DNA from: Rhodococcus sp. AW25M09 | GTDB taxonomy: Bacteria > Actinomycetota > Actinomycetes > Mycobacteriales > Mycobacteriaceae | Direction of reading: 5' to 3' | Length of the DNA stretch: 64,000 nt | Assembly (NCBI RefSeq): GCF_000333955.1 | Contig: NZ_CAPS01000081.1 | Coordinates: forward strand, 1-64,000 | Part shown: positions 30,800 through 40,488 of the stretch, piece after piece | Layout of the letters: every line of letters starts with the position of its first letter | Numbering within the stretch: the stretch's first letter is position 1 | Made by a program: the position numbers and the translations under genes | The notes under the pieces: model-generated | The model's database searches: none | Seen by the model: the letters and a program-made list of their open reading frames with translations, nothing else | What the model was told of the DNA's origin: nothing

Positions 30800-31573
30800 T
30801 CAGAAGGCGGGCCAGGGTATGGGTCTACTCGAGCGAGGCTCCGGCATGACCGGGCGTGCGATCAACTCCTGCGCCCGATCCAGAACCGCGATCGTTTCGG
30901 TCAGGGTGATCTTGTCGACCAGGCGCGGCGCGGTGACTGCGTCGAAGGTCTCGACGAAGCGCACCACGTCGCTCATCAACGCGTCGTCCACAGCCTGGCC
31001 CGCCCAGCCCCACAACACCGTGCGCAACTTGTTCTCGGAGTGCAGGCAGATGCCGTGATCGACTCCGTACACGTATCCGTCGAGACCTTCGAGTGCGTGG
31101 CCACCCTTGCGATCGGCGTTGTTGAGGATCACGTCGAGAACCGCCATCCGCTGCAGACGCGGATCGTCGGCGTGGATCAGCGCGATCTCCTCGCCATCCC
31201 CGTCGTAGGCCTGCAACACCGGGATCCACCCTTTCGGAACGAGATCCGGACGGCAGATATCGACGAGGTCGACGCGTCCTTCGGCATGGTCCGCGGGCGT
31301 CTCGATCCACTTCTGCACCATGCCGGGCCCGAACGGCCCGTCACGCAGAACTGTCGGCGGAATCACGCCCCAACCCAATGCCTCGGAGATCTCGTACGAC
31401 GCCACTTCCCGTCCCGCGAGGGTGCCGTCGGGAAAGTCCCAGAGCGGCACTTCGCCGCGGACAGGTTTGTATACGCACCGAACGGACGCGTCTCCCTCGC
31501 CCGCCTCGCACACCAGCGTCGCGTTGCTGGCCGACACCACTCGCCCGACGACAGTGAGCTCGCCGGTCTCCAT
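30800..31573 (-). CDS. SCO1664-family conserved protein (PI3/PI4-kinase-like fold)
   Basis: About 257 residues. The family has a kinase-like core: VYKPVRGE (possible nucleotide-contact Lys), DVILNNADRKGGHAL (catalytic-loop-like DxxxxNADRK) and YGVDHGICL (DxG-like metal site). Function in actinobacteria is unknown. The ATG at 31573 (METGELTVVGRV) has GAGGGG upstream and gives a length near that of Rv2133c; a TTG at 31612 that overlaps the previous stop (TTGA) is an alternative. Cotranscribed with the upstream DUF3090 gene. Confidence 0.82.
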   Translation of the reverse strand: METGELTVVGRVVSASNATLVCEAGEGDASVRCVYKPVRGEVPLWDFPDGTLAGREVASYEISEALGWGVIPPTVLRDGPFGPGMVQKWIETPADHAEGRVDLVDICRPDLVPKGWIPVLQAYDGDGEEIALIHADDPRLQRMAVLDVILNNADRKGGHALEGLDGYVYGVDHGICLHSENKLRTVLWGWAGQAVDDALMSDVVRFVETFDAVTAPRLVDKITLTETIAVLDRAQELIARPVMPEPRSSRPIPWPAF

Positions 31574-31608
31574 GGTCTCGCGCCCCTCGAACGGAGGCAG
31601 TTCGACTG

Positions 31609-32199
31609 TCAAGGCTCGTCGACCTCGGTGACCGGCCCGAACGTCGCACCCCGGCGGTATCCGTTCGTTCGGATACAGACGTGCCCCTCGGGAGCCAGCG
31701 GCAGGCCGCACAACGGGCACGGCGCACGTCCCGCGGCAATCACGAGTTCGGACCGAACCGCGAATTCGCGAGCCTGAACCGGGGTGAGGAACACCCGCAC
31801 AGCATCGGGGCCTTCGTCGGTGTCGTCGAGAACGACGGATTCGTCCACTTCTACTTCACTGACTGCCAACAGTTCCACGACGACAGCGTTGGCATCGGCG
31901 TCCCAGCCGAGTCCCATCGTGCCGACCCTGAACTCGGTGTCGATCGGCGTCAGCAACGGACTGGTGTCGACCGTGTCGGTCTCCTCGACCGGCACGTCGG
32001 CACCGAACCGGCGGTGCACTTCTTCGAGGAGAAGCCCCATTCGGTCGGCCAAAACCTGGACCTGCTGCTTTTCCAGGGCCACCGACACCACTCGGGCATC
32101 GTGCACCGCTTGCAGGAAGAACGTTCGGTCGCCCGGTTCACCAACGGTCCCGGCAACGAAACGATCAGGGGTGCGAAAAACGTGTATGGCGCGCGGCAT
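31609..32199 (-). CDS. DUF3090 family protein
   Basis: A 196-residue protein of unknown function, conserved in mycobacteria (Rv2134c) beside the SCO1664-family gene. N-terminus MPRAIHVFRTPDRFVAGTVG is typical. The C-terminus has a zinc-ribbon-like pair CPLCGLPL and GHVC. The start is fixed by GGAGGTGCA. The two genes almost touch, which suggests a joint role. Confidence 0.88.
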   Translation of the reverse strand: MPRAIHVFRTPDRFVAGTVGEPGDRTFFLQAVHDARVVSVALEKQQVQVLADRMGLLLEEVHRRFGADVPVEETDTVDTSPLLTPIDTEFRVGTMGLGWDADANAVVVELLAVSEVEVDESVVLDDTDEGPDAVRVFLTPVQAREFAVRSELVIAAGRAPCPLCGLPLAPEGHVCIRTNGYRRGATFGPVTEVDEP

Positions 32200-32335
32200 T
32201 GCACCTCCTTACGACTCGAACAGCTCCGCGAAGCAAATCGCGGAACCTCCATTATCGGTCACAGATCGACCACGGACGGTATTGCGTGCTCTCCAGCCTG
32301 CCACCGATCGACATTCAGGCGCTGAATCGGCCGCT

Positions 32336-33037
32336 CTAGCTGCCCGAACCACCACCGACGACCGCATCGGACGAGTTCGCACCGTCCTCGGTGCTGGGCT
32401 CCTCGGCTTTGGGGACGAACGCGCTCAGGTCCGCTCCGGTGTCGTTGGTCCGCAGCACGAACGGCCTCGTCGAGGTGTACCGAACGACACTGATCGATGC
32501 AGGGTCGGCGACGATGCGCTGGAAAGTGTCGAGGTGCGCGCCCATTGCGTCCGAGATCACCGACTTGATGACGTCACCGTGCGAGCACGCCACCCACAAC
32601 ACGTCCCGGCCGTGCTTCGCGGCGAGTCGGGCGTCGTGCTCCCGAACCGCCTGGACCGCACGTTGCTGCACCGCGGCCAAGCCTTCGCCCTCGGGAAACA
32701 CCGCTGCCGATGGATGCTGCTGCACCACTTTCCACAGCGGCTCGGCCAACAACTCCTTGATCGTCCGACCCGTCCACTGCCCGTAGTCGACTTCCACCAG
32801 ACGGTCCTCGACCACCGCCGAGATACCCAGCTCGGCCGCCAGCGGCTCCACGGTCTGCTCGCATCGCAGCAGCGGAGACCGCACGATCTCGGCGATCGGA
32901 AGATCACCGAGTCGCTCGGCAACCGCCCGCGCTTGCTCGCGTCCGCGCTCGTCGAGTGCGACGCCTTCGCTACGACCGGCAAGAGTGCCGGCGGTGTTCG
33001 ACGTGGAACGGCCGTGCCGGAGCAAGATGACTGTCAT
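32336..33037 (-). CDS. Histidine phosphatase / phosphoglycerate-mutase-like protein (MSMEG_4193 family)
   Basis: A 233-residue histidine-phosphatase-superfamily protein: catalytic RHG motif in ILLRHGRSTSN, Arg in IVRSPLLRCEQT, Glu in VEVDYGQW, second His in VACSHGDVIKS. The MSMEG_4193 family (Rv2135c) is annotated as putative phosphomutase but is more likely a phosphatase. The Gly/Ser tail at the end is low complexity. It is cotranscribed in the order uppP to this gene at a spacing of 25 bp, though it also has its own -10 box. Confidence 0.88.
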   Translation of the reverse strand: MTVILLRHGRSTSNTAGTLAGRSEGVALDERGREQARAVAERLGDLPIAEIVRSPLLRCEQTVEPLAAELGISAVVEDRLVEVDYGQWTGRTIKELLAEPLWKVVQQHPSAAVFPEGEGLAAVQQRAVQAVREHDARLAAKHGRDVLWVACSHGDVIKSVISDAMGAHLDTFQRIVADPASISVVRYTSTRPFVLRTNDTGADLSAFVPKAEEPSTEDGANSSDAVVGGGSGS

Positions 33038-33044
33038 TGCTACG

Positions 33045-33050
33045 AGCCTA
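33045..33050 (-). promoter_or_regulatory. Leaderless -10 box before the histidine phosphatase
   Basis: Minus-strand TAGGCT with 7 nt to the ATG at 33037. It sits in the 25-bp gap after uppP, so the gene may have its own transcript. Confidence 0.55.
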
Positions 33051-33062
33051 ACGAGACAAACG

Positions 33063-33902
33063 TCAGGTGGCGGAAACGACCCCGCCCGCCAGCAACCCGA
33101 GCACGACGACGCCGAGCACGATCCGGTAGCCGACGAACCAGTACAGCGAATGGTTCGTGACGAACTTCAGCAGCCAGGCGATCGAGGCATAGCCCAGGCC
33201 GAACGCGATGACGGTGGCCACCAACAGCTGCGGCCCCGATGCGGCCAGCCCCGAGCCGACCGGCTCGAAGGCATCGGGCAGCGAGAACAAACCGGACGCG
33301 GTGACAGCAGGAATGGCGAGCAGGAACGAAAAGCGGACAGCTGCTTCGCGTTCGAGCCCGAGAAACAGTCCTGCGCTGGTCGTTGCTCCGGAGCGGGACA
33401 CCCCGGGGACCAACGCCAGGCATTGCGCGAGACCCATGGCGATGCCGTCGCGGGTGGTCAACTTCTCGATCGGTCGCTCCTTGCGGCCGACCTTCTCCGC
33501 GATCGCAATGACGACCGCGAATGCGATCAGCATGAACGCGATGAGATACAGGTTGCGGGCACCGGTTCGGATCTGATCCTTGAAGAGCAGACCCAGGACA
33601 CCGATGGGAATGGTGGCAATGATCACGTACCACCCCATCCGGTAGTCGAGACCGCGCTCCTCCTTCTTCGTCAGACCGATGAACCAGGCCTTGACGATTC
33701 TGACGATGTCGCGCCAGAAGAACAGCAGCACCGCAGCCTCGGTGCCGAGCTGAGTCACCGCGGTGAACGAGGCACCGGCATCCTCGTTCCAGAACACTCC
33801 GGACACGATGCGCAGGTGGCCCGAAGAGGAGATAGGCAGGAATTCCGTCAGGCCCTGCACTGCACCGAGTACGACCGCCTGCAGCCACGTCATGTCGATC
33901 AT
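33063..33902 (-). CDS. uppP: Undecaprenyl-diphosphatase (BacA family)
   Basis: A 279-residue polytopic membrane enzyme with the two family motifs: [13 protein letters not shown] (acidic pocket) and [14 protein letters not shown] (phosphate-binding loop), and about 7-8 membrane segments. It recycles undecaprenyl-PP to undecaprenyl-P for peptidoglycan and arabinogalactan assembly and confers bacitracin resistance. An ATG three codons downstream is an alternative start. Confidence 0.95.
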   Translation of the reverse strand: MIDMTWLQAVVLGAVQGLTEFLPISSSGHLRIVSGVFWNEDAGASFTAVTQLGTEAAVLLFFWRDIVRIVKAWFIGLTKKEERGLDYRMGWYVIIATIPIGVLGLLFKDQIRTGARNLYLIAFMLIAFAVVIAIAEKVGRKERPIEKLTTRDGIAMGLAQCLALVPGVSRSGATTSAGLFLGLEREAAVRFSFLLAIPAVTASGLFSLPDAFEPVGSGLAASGPQLLVATVIAFGLGYASIAWLLKFVTNHSLYWFVGYRIVLGVVVLGLLAGGVVSAT

Positions 33903-34138
33903 GCGGCACCCCGCTCCGAAAACGATGTGGTTGAACTTTTCACTACCGATGCGCGGCCGACGGCCTGCCCCCTGAATTCGCGATTCACGGGCATGACCGT
34001 ACCCGCCGCGACAGGTTCATACCGAGCGCAGCGACGCGGCGCGGCAGGTTCACACCCGGCGGCGCTCCGCACTACTGTGCACTGGCGGCGGTGCAGTTTC
34101 GACACCGACGATCAATCGTAAAAGGACATTCGGCATAT

Positions 34139-35071
34139 ATGAAGCAGAGATCGGTCGGCACCAGCGGGCTTCGCGTCTCCAGACTCGGCCTCGGCACCCT
34201 CGGCTGGGGTAGCGGAACCGATGGTGATGACGCTGCAGCGCAGTTGTCGGCATTCGCCGAGGCCGGCGGAACCCTGGTCGATACCTCTCCCGCCTACGGG
34301 GACGGTCGCGCGCAACGAGTTCTCGCCGAGTTGCTCGACGACGTGGTCCCCCGGCATGAACTGGTGATCAGCAGCGCTGCGGGACTCGAACCGCGCTACG
34401 GCCGATACGACGTCGACTGCTCTCGACGCGGCCTACTCGGCCAACTGGACGCAACACTGCGCGAACTCGGCACGGACTATCTCGATCTGTGGCAGGTAGC
34501 GGCATGGGACCCGATGACTCCGGTCGACGAGATCGCAGCCACGCTCGACTACGCAGTGAGCAGTGGACGGGTGCGCTACACCGGTGCCCGCGGATACCTC
34601 GGCTGGCAGTTGGCCACAGCGGCGGGCGCAGCCGGTACCGGACGTATCGTGGCCACGCAGGCGGAGTACTCGCTGCTGGCCCGTGGAATCGAGGACGAAC
34701 TGATTCCCGCCGCACACCACCACGGCATCGGCGTACTGGCTGCGATCCCCCTCGCGGGCGGCGTGCTGACGGGCAAGTACCGCAACGGTATCCCCGCGGA
34801 TTCCCGCGGTGCCGATGAGTTGCACGCCGAGTCCGTCCTGACGTACCTGACGGATTCTGCCGTCAGCATCGTCGACGCCGCCGTCACCGCGGCCGACGGA
34901 CTTGCCACTTCTCCACTGGTGGTAGCGCTCGCATGGGCTCGGGATCGGCCGGGAGTGAGCAGCGCGATCGTGGGCGCTCGCGATCTCGCTCAGCTGATGG
35001 GCGCATTGATGGCCGAGGAACTCGAACTGCCGTCCGCCATCACATCTGCCCTCGACGACGTCAGCGCGTGA
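34139..35071 (+). CDS. Aldo/keto reductase family protein with altered catalytic site
   Basis: A 310-residue TIM-barrel AKR. Asp and Tyr of the tetrad are present in LVDTSPAYGDGRA, but the Lys position reads ISSAAG where relatives have a KAG-type motif, and the His position reads LWQVAAWDP where relatives have QVHAWDP. Both are Ala. Cofactor-site elements remain (GARGYLGWQL, SSAIVGARD). Reduction by the standard AKR mechanism is unlikely, so the protein may bind a ligand or NADPH, or catalyse something else. ATG 34139 has AAAGGA upstream. Confidence 0.85.
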   Translation: MKQRSVGTSGLRVSRLGLGTLGWGSGTDGDDAAAQLSAFAEAGGTLVDTSPAYGDGRAQRVLAELLDDVVPRHELVISSAAGLEPRYGRYDVDCSRRGLLGQLDATLRELGTDYLDLWQVAAWDPMTPVDEIAATLDYAVSSGRVRYTGARGYLGWQLATAAGAAGTGRIVATQAEYSLLARGIEDELIPAAHHHGIGVLAAIPLAGGVLTGKYRNGIPADSRGADELHAESVLTYLTDSAVSIVDAAVTAADGLATSPLVVALAWARDRPGVSSAIVGARDLAQLMGALMAEELELPSAITSALDDVSA

Positions 35072-35095
35072 TCGGTCGGGACGCGGTTGTCCCCG

Positions 35096-35461
35096 TCAGA
35101 ATCCCTCCAGCACGGAGTTGACCCTGTTGAAGAACGCGCGAACGGCAGTGGTGTCACGTTGTGACGCATCGGACAAGTGCTGCGCGTGTGCGACCGCGTC
35201 ACGCACCACACCGATGATGCTGCGCTCGTCCGTCAGATCGACCTCGGCGACCGAATGCTCGGCAACCGCTTCGATCTCGGATCGGTCCGGCACCGGCGAT
35301 CGCACGTCGGCCCGATAAATCTCCACGTAGAGGGTGCGCCGATGCACTCGAAACGCGAACGCCCGGCCGTCGTCGGTCTGCCCGAAGCCGTTCGGATGCG
35401 TTCCCGCGTTGACTTCCTCGACGACGAAATTCGTTTCCTCGGATTCCACGTCCACTCCCAT
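35096..35461 (-). CDS. Conserved hypothetical protein (Rv2137c position)
   Basis: A 121-residue acidic soluble protein. I see no catalytic motif. The segment AFAFRVHRRTLYVEIYRADV looks like an antiparallel sheet, and the C-terminal part is helical with AVRAFFNRVNSVLEGF. Position between uppP and the lppL-like lipoprotein matches Rv2137c in mycobacteria. The start is uncertain: ATG 35461 has only a weak ribosome-binding site. Confidence 0.65.
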   Translation of the reverse strand: MGVDVESEETNFVVEEVNAGTHPNGFGQTDDGRAFAFRVHRRTLYVEIYRADVRSPVPDRSEIEAVAEHSVAEVDLTDERSIIGVVRDAVAHAQHLSDASQRDTTAVRAFFNRVNSVLEGF

Positions 35462-35481
35462 ATCGTGCAGCTACAGCTCAC

Positions 35482-35539
35482 GGTCACTCCGCAGGCTCCA
35501 CTCCGGGAACCAACGGTCATTCCGCAGGCTCCACTCCGG
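35482..35539. repeat. Two copies of the TCCGCAGGCTCCACTCC repeat
   Basis: Copies at 35482-35506 and 35515-35539 (period 33 bp) match the 25-bp element before jetA, with one or two changes each. They lie between two divergent genes, about 160 bp before the lppL -10 box. Confidence 0.85.
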
Positions 35540-35700
35540 CACGCATTCCTCGTCGGACGAACACGCTACCGCTTCTCCCCACACCACCGGATCGCGCCTG
35601 ATCCGGACCGGCAGATTTCGCCGAGACCAAGCACGCTGGTACAGATGTGGCAACGCCAGAACACGCCGGTGCCTTCACCGGCAGCGTCACTCGAGGGAAG

Positions 35701-35706
35701 TAGGTT
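35701..35706 (+). promoter_or_regulatory. Leaderless -10 box of the lppL-like gene
   Basis: TAGGTT with 7 nt to the ATG at 35714. Confidence 0.55.
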
Positions 35707-35713
35707 CGATCCC

Positions 35714-36748
35714 ATGCGAACACCGTCGGCTCGTACGGTTCGAGCGGCAGTTGCATCAGCGCTCGCCGTAGTCACAGTGTTGTCGACGAGCGCGTGCTCC
35801 AGCGACGACGAGAACAGTGGCCAGATATCCGTCGAACCGTTGCCTGCGGCTCAATCACCCGCGACCACCGTTGCTCCCGCCGGTACCGTCACCGAGTTCG
35901 CGCCCGTCGACGCGCTCACCTTCGATCCCGTCACCCGCACACTCGTGGCGCTGACCGACGCATCGACAACCGTGAATCTGGTCCGCGCCGGGGCGTCGTC
36001 GGACACACGGGTCGTCGACCTGGGCTCCACGGGAGCGGCTCTGGTCGCCGGAAGAGACTCGACTGTGCTGATCCCCATGGACGGTTCGGTCGTGAGAATC
36101 GATGTGGCAGACGGGCAGCGCACCGATCTGGCAGTCGATTCCAATGCCCGCTCTGCTGCCGACCTACCCGATGGCACGACTGCCGTCGGCGACGACACCG
36201 GCAAGGTCCGCGTGTTCGACGCGAGCGGTCAGGTCACCAGCACTGTGTCCGGGGGCAGCGTCACCTCGGCCGATGTGCTGGCAAGTACACCGGACGGCGT
36301 CTCGGTTCTCGATCGTCGACAGACATCGGTCACCGATCTGAATCTCGACGACGGCACTCTGGGAGTCGCCCTGCGCGCCGGTGAGGGTGCAGCCGAGATG
36401 ACCAGCGATGAATTCGGTCGTCTGCTGGTCACCGATTCGACCGGTACCGAACTCCTTGTTTTCACCTCACACGATCTGCTGATGCGGCAACGGTTTCCGG
36501 TCGGGTCACAGCCGTGGGCAGTCGCCTACGATGAACAGTCCGGTGTCGCGTGGGTGACACTGCCTGCCCGCAACGAAGTGGTCGGATACACACTCGATAC
36601 CGGAATTCCGGTCGAAGTCGAACGGTTGGCCACTGTGCGGCAGCCGGATTCGATTGCCGTAGACGCCGACACCGGCGACCTGTACGTGGGGTCGGCAACC
36701 GGAGACGGACTCCAGCGCATCCCTGCTGCGGGGCGTCGACCGGAGTAG
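35714..36748 (+). CDS. lppL: LppL-like beta-propeller lipoprotein
   Basis: A 344-residue secreted lipoprotein. The signal peptide (about 1-26) has Arg residues, a hydrophobic core and the lipobox VLSTSAC; the Cys would be acylated. The mature part is made of repeated blades (GTVTEFAPVDALTFDP, DDTGKVRVFDASGQ, QPDSIAVDADTGDLYVG), a beta-propeller as in YVTN/SMP-30-like proteins. It matches the position of Rv2138 (lppL) before pyrD. The role is unknown; it may be a cell-envelope scaffold. Confidence 0.8.
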   Translation: MRTPSARTVRAAVASALAVVTVLSTSACSSDDENSGQISVEPLPAAQSPATTVAPAGTVTEFAPVDALTFDPVTRTLVALTDASTTVNLVRAGASSDTRVVDLGSTGAALVAGRDSTVLIPMDGSVVRIDVADGQRTDLAVDSNARSAADLPDGTTAVGDDTGKVRVFDASGQVTSTVSGGSVTSADVLASTPDGVSVLDRRQTSVTDLNLDDGTLGVALRAGEGAAEMTSDEFGRLLVTDSTGTELLVFTSHDLLMRQRFPVGSQPWAVAYDEQSGVAWVTLPARNEVVGYTLDTGIPVEVERLATVRQPDSIAVDADTGDLYVGSATGDGLQRIPAAGRRPE

Positions 36749-36784
36749 AGCGTGCAGGAGCGACCGCAGTAGTGGAGGAGGCAC

Positions 36785-37045
36785 GTGAACACGCACGAGA
36801 ATTCGGTGCCGGGCCGGGCGAAGATGCCCGTCGGATGGGAAGTATCGCCCTCTGACGACTGGGAGTACGTTCCGTTGCGGCTTCCGCCGGACGTCACCAG
36901 GGTGACGGCGTCGATGCGGCTCGCCATTCAGGCAGAATTCGGCGGCTGGGAGCTGTCGCGGGTTCGTCTCTACACCGACGGCAGCAGACGGGTCCTGCTC
37001 AAGCGCAAAAAGACTGCACATCACATCCCCGAGCCCGGAATCTGA
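36785..37045 (+). CDS. DUF5703 family small protein
   Basis: An 86-residue protein with the DUF5703 core [20 protein letters not shown] and [20 protein letters not shown]. Function unknown; it is conserved next to pyrD in mycobacteria and relatives. GTG start with a strong GGAGGAG. It lies 36 bp after the lipoprotein gene and 64 bp before pyrD, in the same direction. Confidence 0.85.
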   Translation: MNTHENSVPGRAKMPVGWEVSPSDDWEYVPLRLPPDVTRVTASMRLAIQAEFGGWELSRVRLYTDGSRRVLLKRKKTAHHIPEPGI

Positions 37046-37109
37046 TCGCCCGGCAGTTACTGTTCGAGCGCAGAATGCTCGACGAGCCGGATCGATCGGA
37101 AAGAAGACC

Positions 37110-38192
37110 GTGGCAGACAGTCTGTACCGCGCCCTGTTGCGCTTGATGTTCCTCGTACCACCGGAGCGGATTCACCACCTGGCGTTCGGGGTGCTCCGCG
37201 CCGTGGCCGTCGTCCCGCCTCTTCGCTACCTGGCCGAGAAGATGTTCGTGGTGGACGACCCGCGGCTGCGCTCGACTGTGTTCGGCATCGATTTCCCGGC
37301 TCCGCTCGGACTTGCGGCCGGATTCGACAAAAATGCCGACGGCATCGATTGCTGGGCCCCCATCGGGTTCGGATTCGCCGAGATCGGCACCGTGACGGCG
37401 CAGAGCCAGCCCGGCAATCCCACGCCCCGACTGTTCCGGTTGCCCCTCGACCGCGCAATCGTGAACCGGATGGGATTCAACAACCACGGAGCCGAGCACG
37501 CGGCGCGCAGAGTGCGCTCGAGGCGCACCCGTATCCCCATCGGTGCCAACATCGGCAAGACCAAGGTCGTGGAGCCGGCGGACGCAGCTGCGGACTACAC
37601 GGCGAGCGCCGAACTGTTGGGGTCACTCGCAGATTTCGTCGTCGTCAATGTCAGTTCCCCCAACACCCCTGGGCTTCGCGACCTTCAAGCCGTCGAATCC
37701 CTGCGACCGATTCTGGTCGCGGTGCAGGCGGTGGTGACAGTGCCGGTTCTGGTCAAGATTGCCCCCGACCTGTCCGACGAGGACATCGACGCCGTTGCCG
37801 ACTTGGCTGTCGAACTCGGTCTCGACGGCATCGTGGCCACCAACACGACGATTTCCCGCTCCGGACTGCGGACCGATTCCGAGGTGGTCGCTGCGGTGGG
37901 AGCGGGCGGACTGTCCGGACCGCCGGTGGCCGACCGCTCGCTGGAGGTACTGCGTCGCCTGTACCGCCGGGTGGGGACCCAGCTCACCCTGATCTCGGTC
38001 GGGGGCATCGAGACCGAGGCGCAGGCGTGGGAACGCATCACCGCAGGCGCTTCTCTGGTCCAGGGATACACCGGCTTCATCTACGGCGGCCCACTGTGGA
38101 TCCGGAGCATTCACCGGGGGCTGTCGGCGCGGCTCGCGCAGCACGGTTTCGCCACGATCGCCGACGCGGTGGGTTCGGCCAACAGAGTCTGA
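37110..38192 (+). CDS. pyrD: Quinone-dependent dihydroorotate dehydrogenase
   Basis: A 360-residue class 2 DHODH. The N-terminal helical region ([20 protein letters not shown]) binds the membrane and quinone. FMN/substrate elements: [36 protein letters not shown] with the catalytic Ser, [12 protein letters not shown], and the C-terminal [14 protein letters not shown] and [10 protein letters not shown]. It oxidises dihydroorotate to orotate in pyrimidine synthesis. GTG start with AAAGAAGA upstream. Confidence 0.96.
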   Translation: MADSLYRALLRLMFLVPPERIHHLAFGVLRAVAVVPPLRYLAEKMFVVDDPRLRSTVFGIDFPAPLGLAAGFDKNADGIDCWAPIGFGFAEIGTVTAQSQPGNPTPRLFRLPLDRAIVNRMGFNNHGAEHAARRVRSRRTRIPIGANIGKTKVVEPADAAADYTASAELLGSLADFVVVNVSSPNTPGLRDLQAVESLRPILVAVQAVVTVPVLVKIAPDLSDEDIDAVADLAVELGLDGIVATNTTISRSGLRTDSEVVAAVGAGGLSGPPVADRSLEVLRRLYRRVGTQLTLISVGGIETEAQAWERITAGASLVQGYTGFIYGGPLWIRSIHRGLSARLAQHGFATIADAVGSANRV

Positions 38193-38202
38193 CCGTCCCG
38201 GT

Positions 38203-38248
38203 CTCGTGCGCCTTTTGCACCCTCAGAGGTATGCAAAAGGCGCACGAG
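38203..38248. terminator. Bidirectional hairpin between pyrD and the PEBP gene
   Basis: A perfect 17-bp stem (38203-38219 with 38232-38248) with a 12-nt loop lies between two convergent genes. It contains a TTTT/AAAA run within the stem, but there is no free U tract. Confidence 0.8.
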
Positions 38249-38257
38249 GGGACGCAG

Positions 38258-38785
38258 TCAGGCCTCGTAGGTGCCAGAGATCACCGCGCGCGCGATGGCG
38301 TGCGAGAACAGATTGAATCCGAGATAGGCCGGGGTGGCCGTCTCGTCGACCTCTAGTCGGTCGACATCGACCGCATGGACGGCGATGTAATACCGGTGCG
38401 GGCCGTGTCCGGCGGGCGGAGCCGCACCGATGTAGCGGAACAGGCCCGCGTCGTTCTTCAGCGTCACTGCGGTGCTGGGCACTCCGGTGCCGCCGTCGTC
38501 GCCTGCGCCCGAGACCAGAGACGTCGTCTCGACGGGGATATTCGCCACTGCCCAGTGCCAGAATCCCGATGCCGTCGGCGCGTCGGGGTCGTAGACGGTG
38601 ACAGCGAAGCTCTTGGTGCCCTCGGGAAATCCGGTCCAGGACAGTTGTGGAGAGGTGTCGTGACCACCGGCTCCCATGATGCCGCTGGCCTGCGCAGTGG
38701 CCAGTGACTTTCCGTCCTCGACGTCCTCGGACGTCAACTCGAAGGTCGGTAGGTCCGGAAGCGAGTCGTATGGGTTGTACGCCAC
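38258..38785 (-). CDS. YbhB/YbcL PEBP-family protein (Raf-kinase-inhibitor-like)
   Basis: A 175-residue phosphatidylethanolamine-binding-protein homologue. Ligand-pocket motifs: [40 protein letters not shown] and [18 protein letters not shown]. The M. tuberculosis homologue (Rv2140c) binds small anionic ligands; the cellular role remains unsettled. The GTG start has AAAGGA upstream. Confidence 0.93.
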   Translation of the reverse strand: MAYNPYDSLPDLPTFELTSEDVEDGKSLATAQASGIMGAGGHDTSPQLSWTGFPEGTKSFAVTVYDPDAPTASGFWHWAVANIPVETTSLVSGAGDDGGTGVPSTAVTLKNDAGLFRYIGAAPPAGHGPHRYYIAVHAVDVDRLEVDETATPAYLGFNLFSHAIARAVISGTYEA

Positions 38786-38801
38786 GATGTGTCCTTTCGT
38801 A

Positions 38802-40175
38802 TCAGCTGTGCAGCAAGAAGTGTTCGAGTACCTGTGTACCGAACTCCAACGACTCCACGGGTACTCGTTCGTCGATGCCGTGAAACAACGCCGCGAAATC
38901 GAGTTCGGGCGGAAGCTTCAGAGGAGCGAAGCCGAAACAGCGAATTCCGATGCGCGCGAACGCTTTTGCATCCGTACCGCCGGACAACATGTAGGGAACG
39001 GTACGGCCGTTCGGATCGTGTGCGAGCACCGCCTCGTTCATCGCATCGACGAGATCGCCGTCGAACGTGGTCTCGTACGGTTCGAGCTTCGTGATCCACT
39101 CGCGCTCGACGTTGGGGCCGATCAACTCGTCGACCTCCTTCTCGAATGCTGCCTGCCGCCCGGGTAGCACCCGGCAGTCGATCACCGCGGTCGCTGTCTG
39201 CGGAATCACATTCGCTTTGTATCCGGCCGAGAGCATCGTCGGGTTGGCCGTGTCTCGCAGGGTCGCTCCGACGATGCGGGCGATGCTGCCGAGCTTGAGC
39301 AGGGTGCCGTCGATGTCCGGCGACGTCGGGTCGAAATCGAGACCCGACTCCTCGGAGACCGCGCGGAGGAACTGTGACACCGACTCGGTGAGAACAAGCG
39401 GGAACGTGTGATTGCCGAGCTTCGCGACGGCCTCGGCCAGATACGTCACGGCGTTGTCGTCGTGCAGAAACGACCCGTGCCCGGCTCGCGCCTTCGCGGT
39501 GAGCCGCATCCAGGCCAGACTCTTCTCTGCCGTCTCGACCATGTAGAGCCGCTTCTCGGTGCCGTCCGGGCGAGCGACGGTCAGCGAGAATCCCCCGACT
39601 TCGCCCACTGCCTCGGTGACGCCTTCGAACAGGTCCGGTCGGTTGTCGACCAACCAGTGCGATCCGTACTTACCGCCCGCCTCCTCGTCGGCGAGGAACG
39701 CGAAGAGGATGTCGCGGGGCGGAACGGTTCCGTTCGACTTGAATTGGCGGGCCAGCGCCAGCGCCATGCCCACCATGTCTTTCATGTCCACTGCGCCGCG
39801 GCCCCATACGTACCCGTCCTCGACCGCACCGGAGAACGGATGCACGCTCCAGTCGGCCGGCTCCGCCGGTACGACATCGAGGTGGCCGTGGACCAACAGG
39901 GCGCCGCGGGTGGAGTTCGAAGCTCCGCGCAACCACGCGAACACGTTGCCTCGGCCCGGTGCACCGGACTCGACGTATTCGGTCTCGTACCCCACCTCCT
40001 CGAGCTTGCTCGCCACCCACTCGGCGCATTCTTTCTCGCCGACGGTGGTCTCGAGTTCTCCGGTGTTCGACGTGTCGAACCTGATGAGGGAACTGACCAG
40101 ATCCACGACTTCGTCGAGGGCGACGGTGGGGTTGGTATCGGTGCGATTTCCGGGGTCGCTCACATCGTTGGGCAC
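38802..40175 (-). CDS. M20-family metallopeptidase
   Basis: About 457 residues, M20/ArgE/DapE-like. Metal and catalytic residues: [17 protein letters not shown] (His and Asp with catalytic Asp), [13 protein letters not shown] (bridging Asp), [11 protein letters not shown] (general base Glu-Glu), and the distal His in [11 protein letters not shown]. The dimerisation domain is inserted in the middle. The natural substrate is unknown; relatives hydrolyse dipeptides or N-acyl amino acids. The GTG at 40175 fits a -10-like TAGGAA 7 nt upstream and the length of Rv2141c; the frame is open further to 40214. Confidence 0.88.
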   Translation of the reverse strand: MPNDVSDPGNRTDTNPTVALDEVVDLVSSLIRFDTSNTGELETTVGEKECAEWVASKLEEVGYETEYVESGAPGRGNVFAWLRGASNSTRGALLVHGHLDVVPAEPADWSVHPFSGAVEDGYVWGRGAVDMKDMVGMALALARQFKSNGTVPPRDILFAFLADEEAGGKYGSHWLVDNRPDLFEGVTEAVGEVGGFSLTVARPDGTEKRLYMVETAEKSLAWMRLTAKARAGHGSFLHDDNAVTYLAEAVAKLGNHTFPLVLTESVSQFLRAVSEESGLDFDPTSPDIDGTLLKLGSIARIVGATLRDTANPTMLSAGYKANVIPQTATAVIDCRVLPGRQAAFEKEVDELIGPNVEREWITKLEPYETTFDGDLVDAMNEAVLAHDPNGRTVPYMLSGGTDAKAFARIGIRCFGFAPLKLPPELDFAALFHGIDERVPVESLEFGTQVLEHFLLHS

Positions 40176-40341
40176 ACCATTGTTCCTACCACCAGAATTG
40201 GTCGCGGGCACCACCTGGATTGGCCTCGAGCATGAACTGACGTGCGGATTTGGGTTATCGGGAACCCGTCGGATAATCTTACGCAGCGCACAGCGACCAG
40301 CTGTGAAGGCAACAACAGAATATGCGGCAACGGTCGCACAT

Positions 40342-40427
40342 GTCCGAGTGGCGGAATGGCAGACGCGCTAGCTTGAGGTGCTAGTGTCCTATTAACGGAC
40401 GTGGGGGTTCAAGTCCCCCCTCGGACA
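40342..40427 (+). tRNA. tRNA-Leu (anticodon GAG)
   Basis: An 86-nt type II tRNA. Acceptor GTCCGAG pairs with CTCGGAC at the 3' end with discriminator A; the CCA is not fully encoded (ACC then G). The anticodon stem is CTAGC/GCTAG with loop TTGAGGT, anticodon GAG (reads CUC/CUU). The long variable arm follows, then the T arm GGGGG-TTCAAGT-CCCCC. A terminator sits about 60 bp downstream. Confidence 0.96.
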
Positions 40428-40488
40428 CCGTCTGAAAGTTTTGACAGACAGAGATTTTCACAGATCTGAGTTGAGACAGACGAAATCG

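Noticed and set aside
40342-40427. tRNA-Leu as attachment site of an integrated element
   Set aside because: No integrase, no duplicated tRNA 3' end and no phage or plasmid genes follow; the downstream genes look chromosomal.
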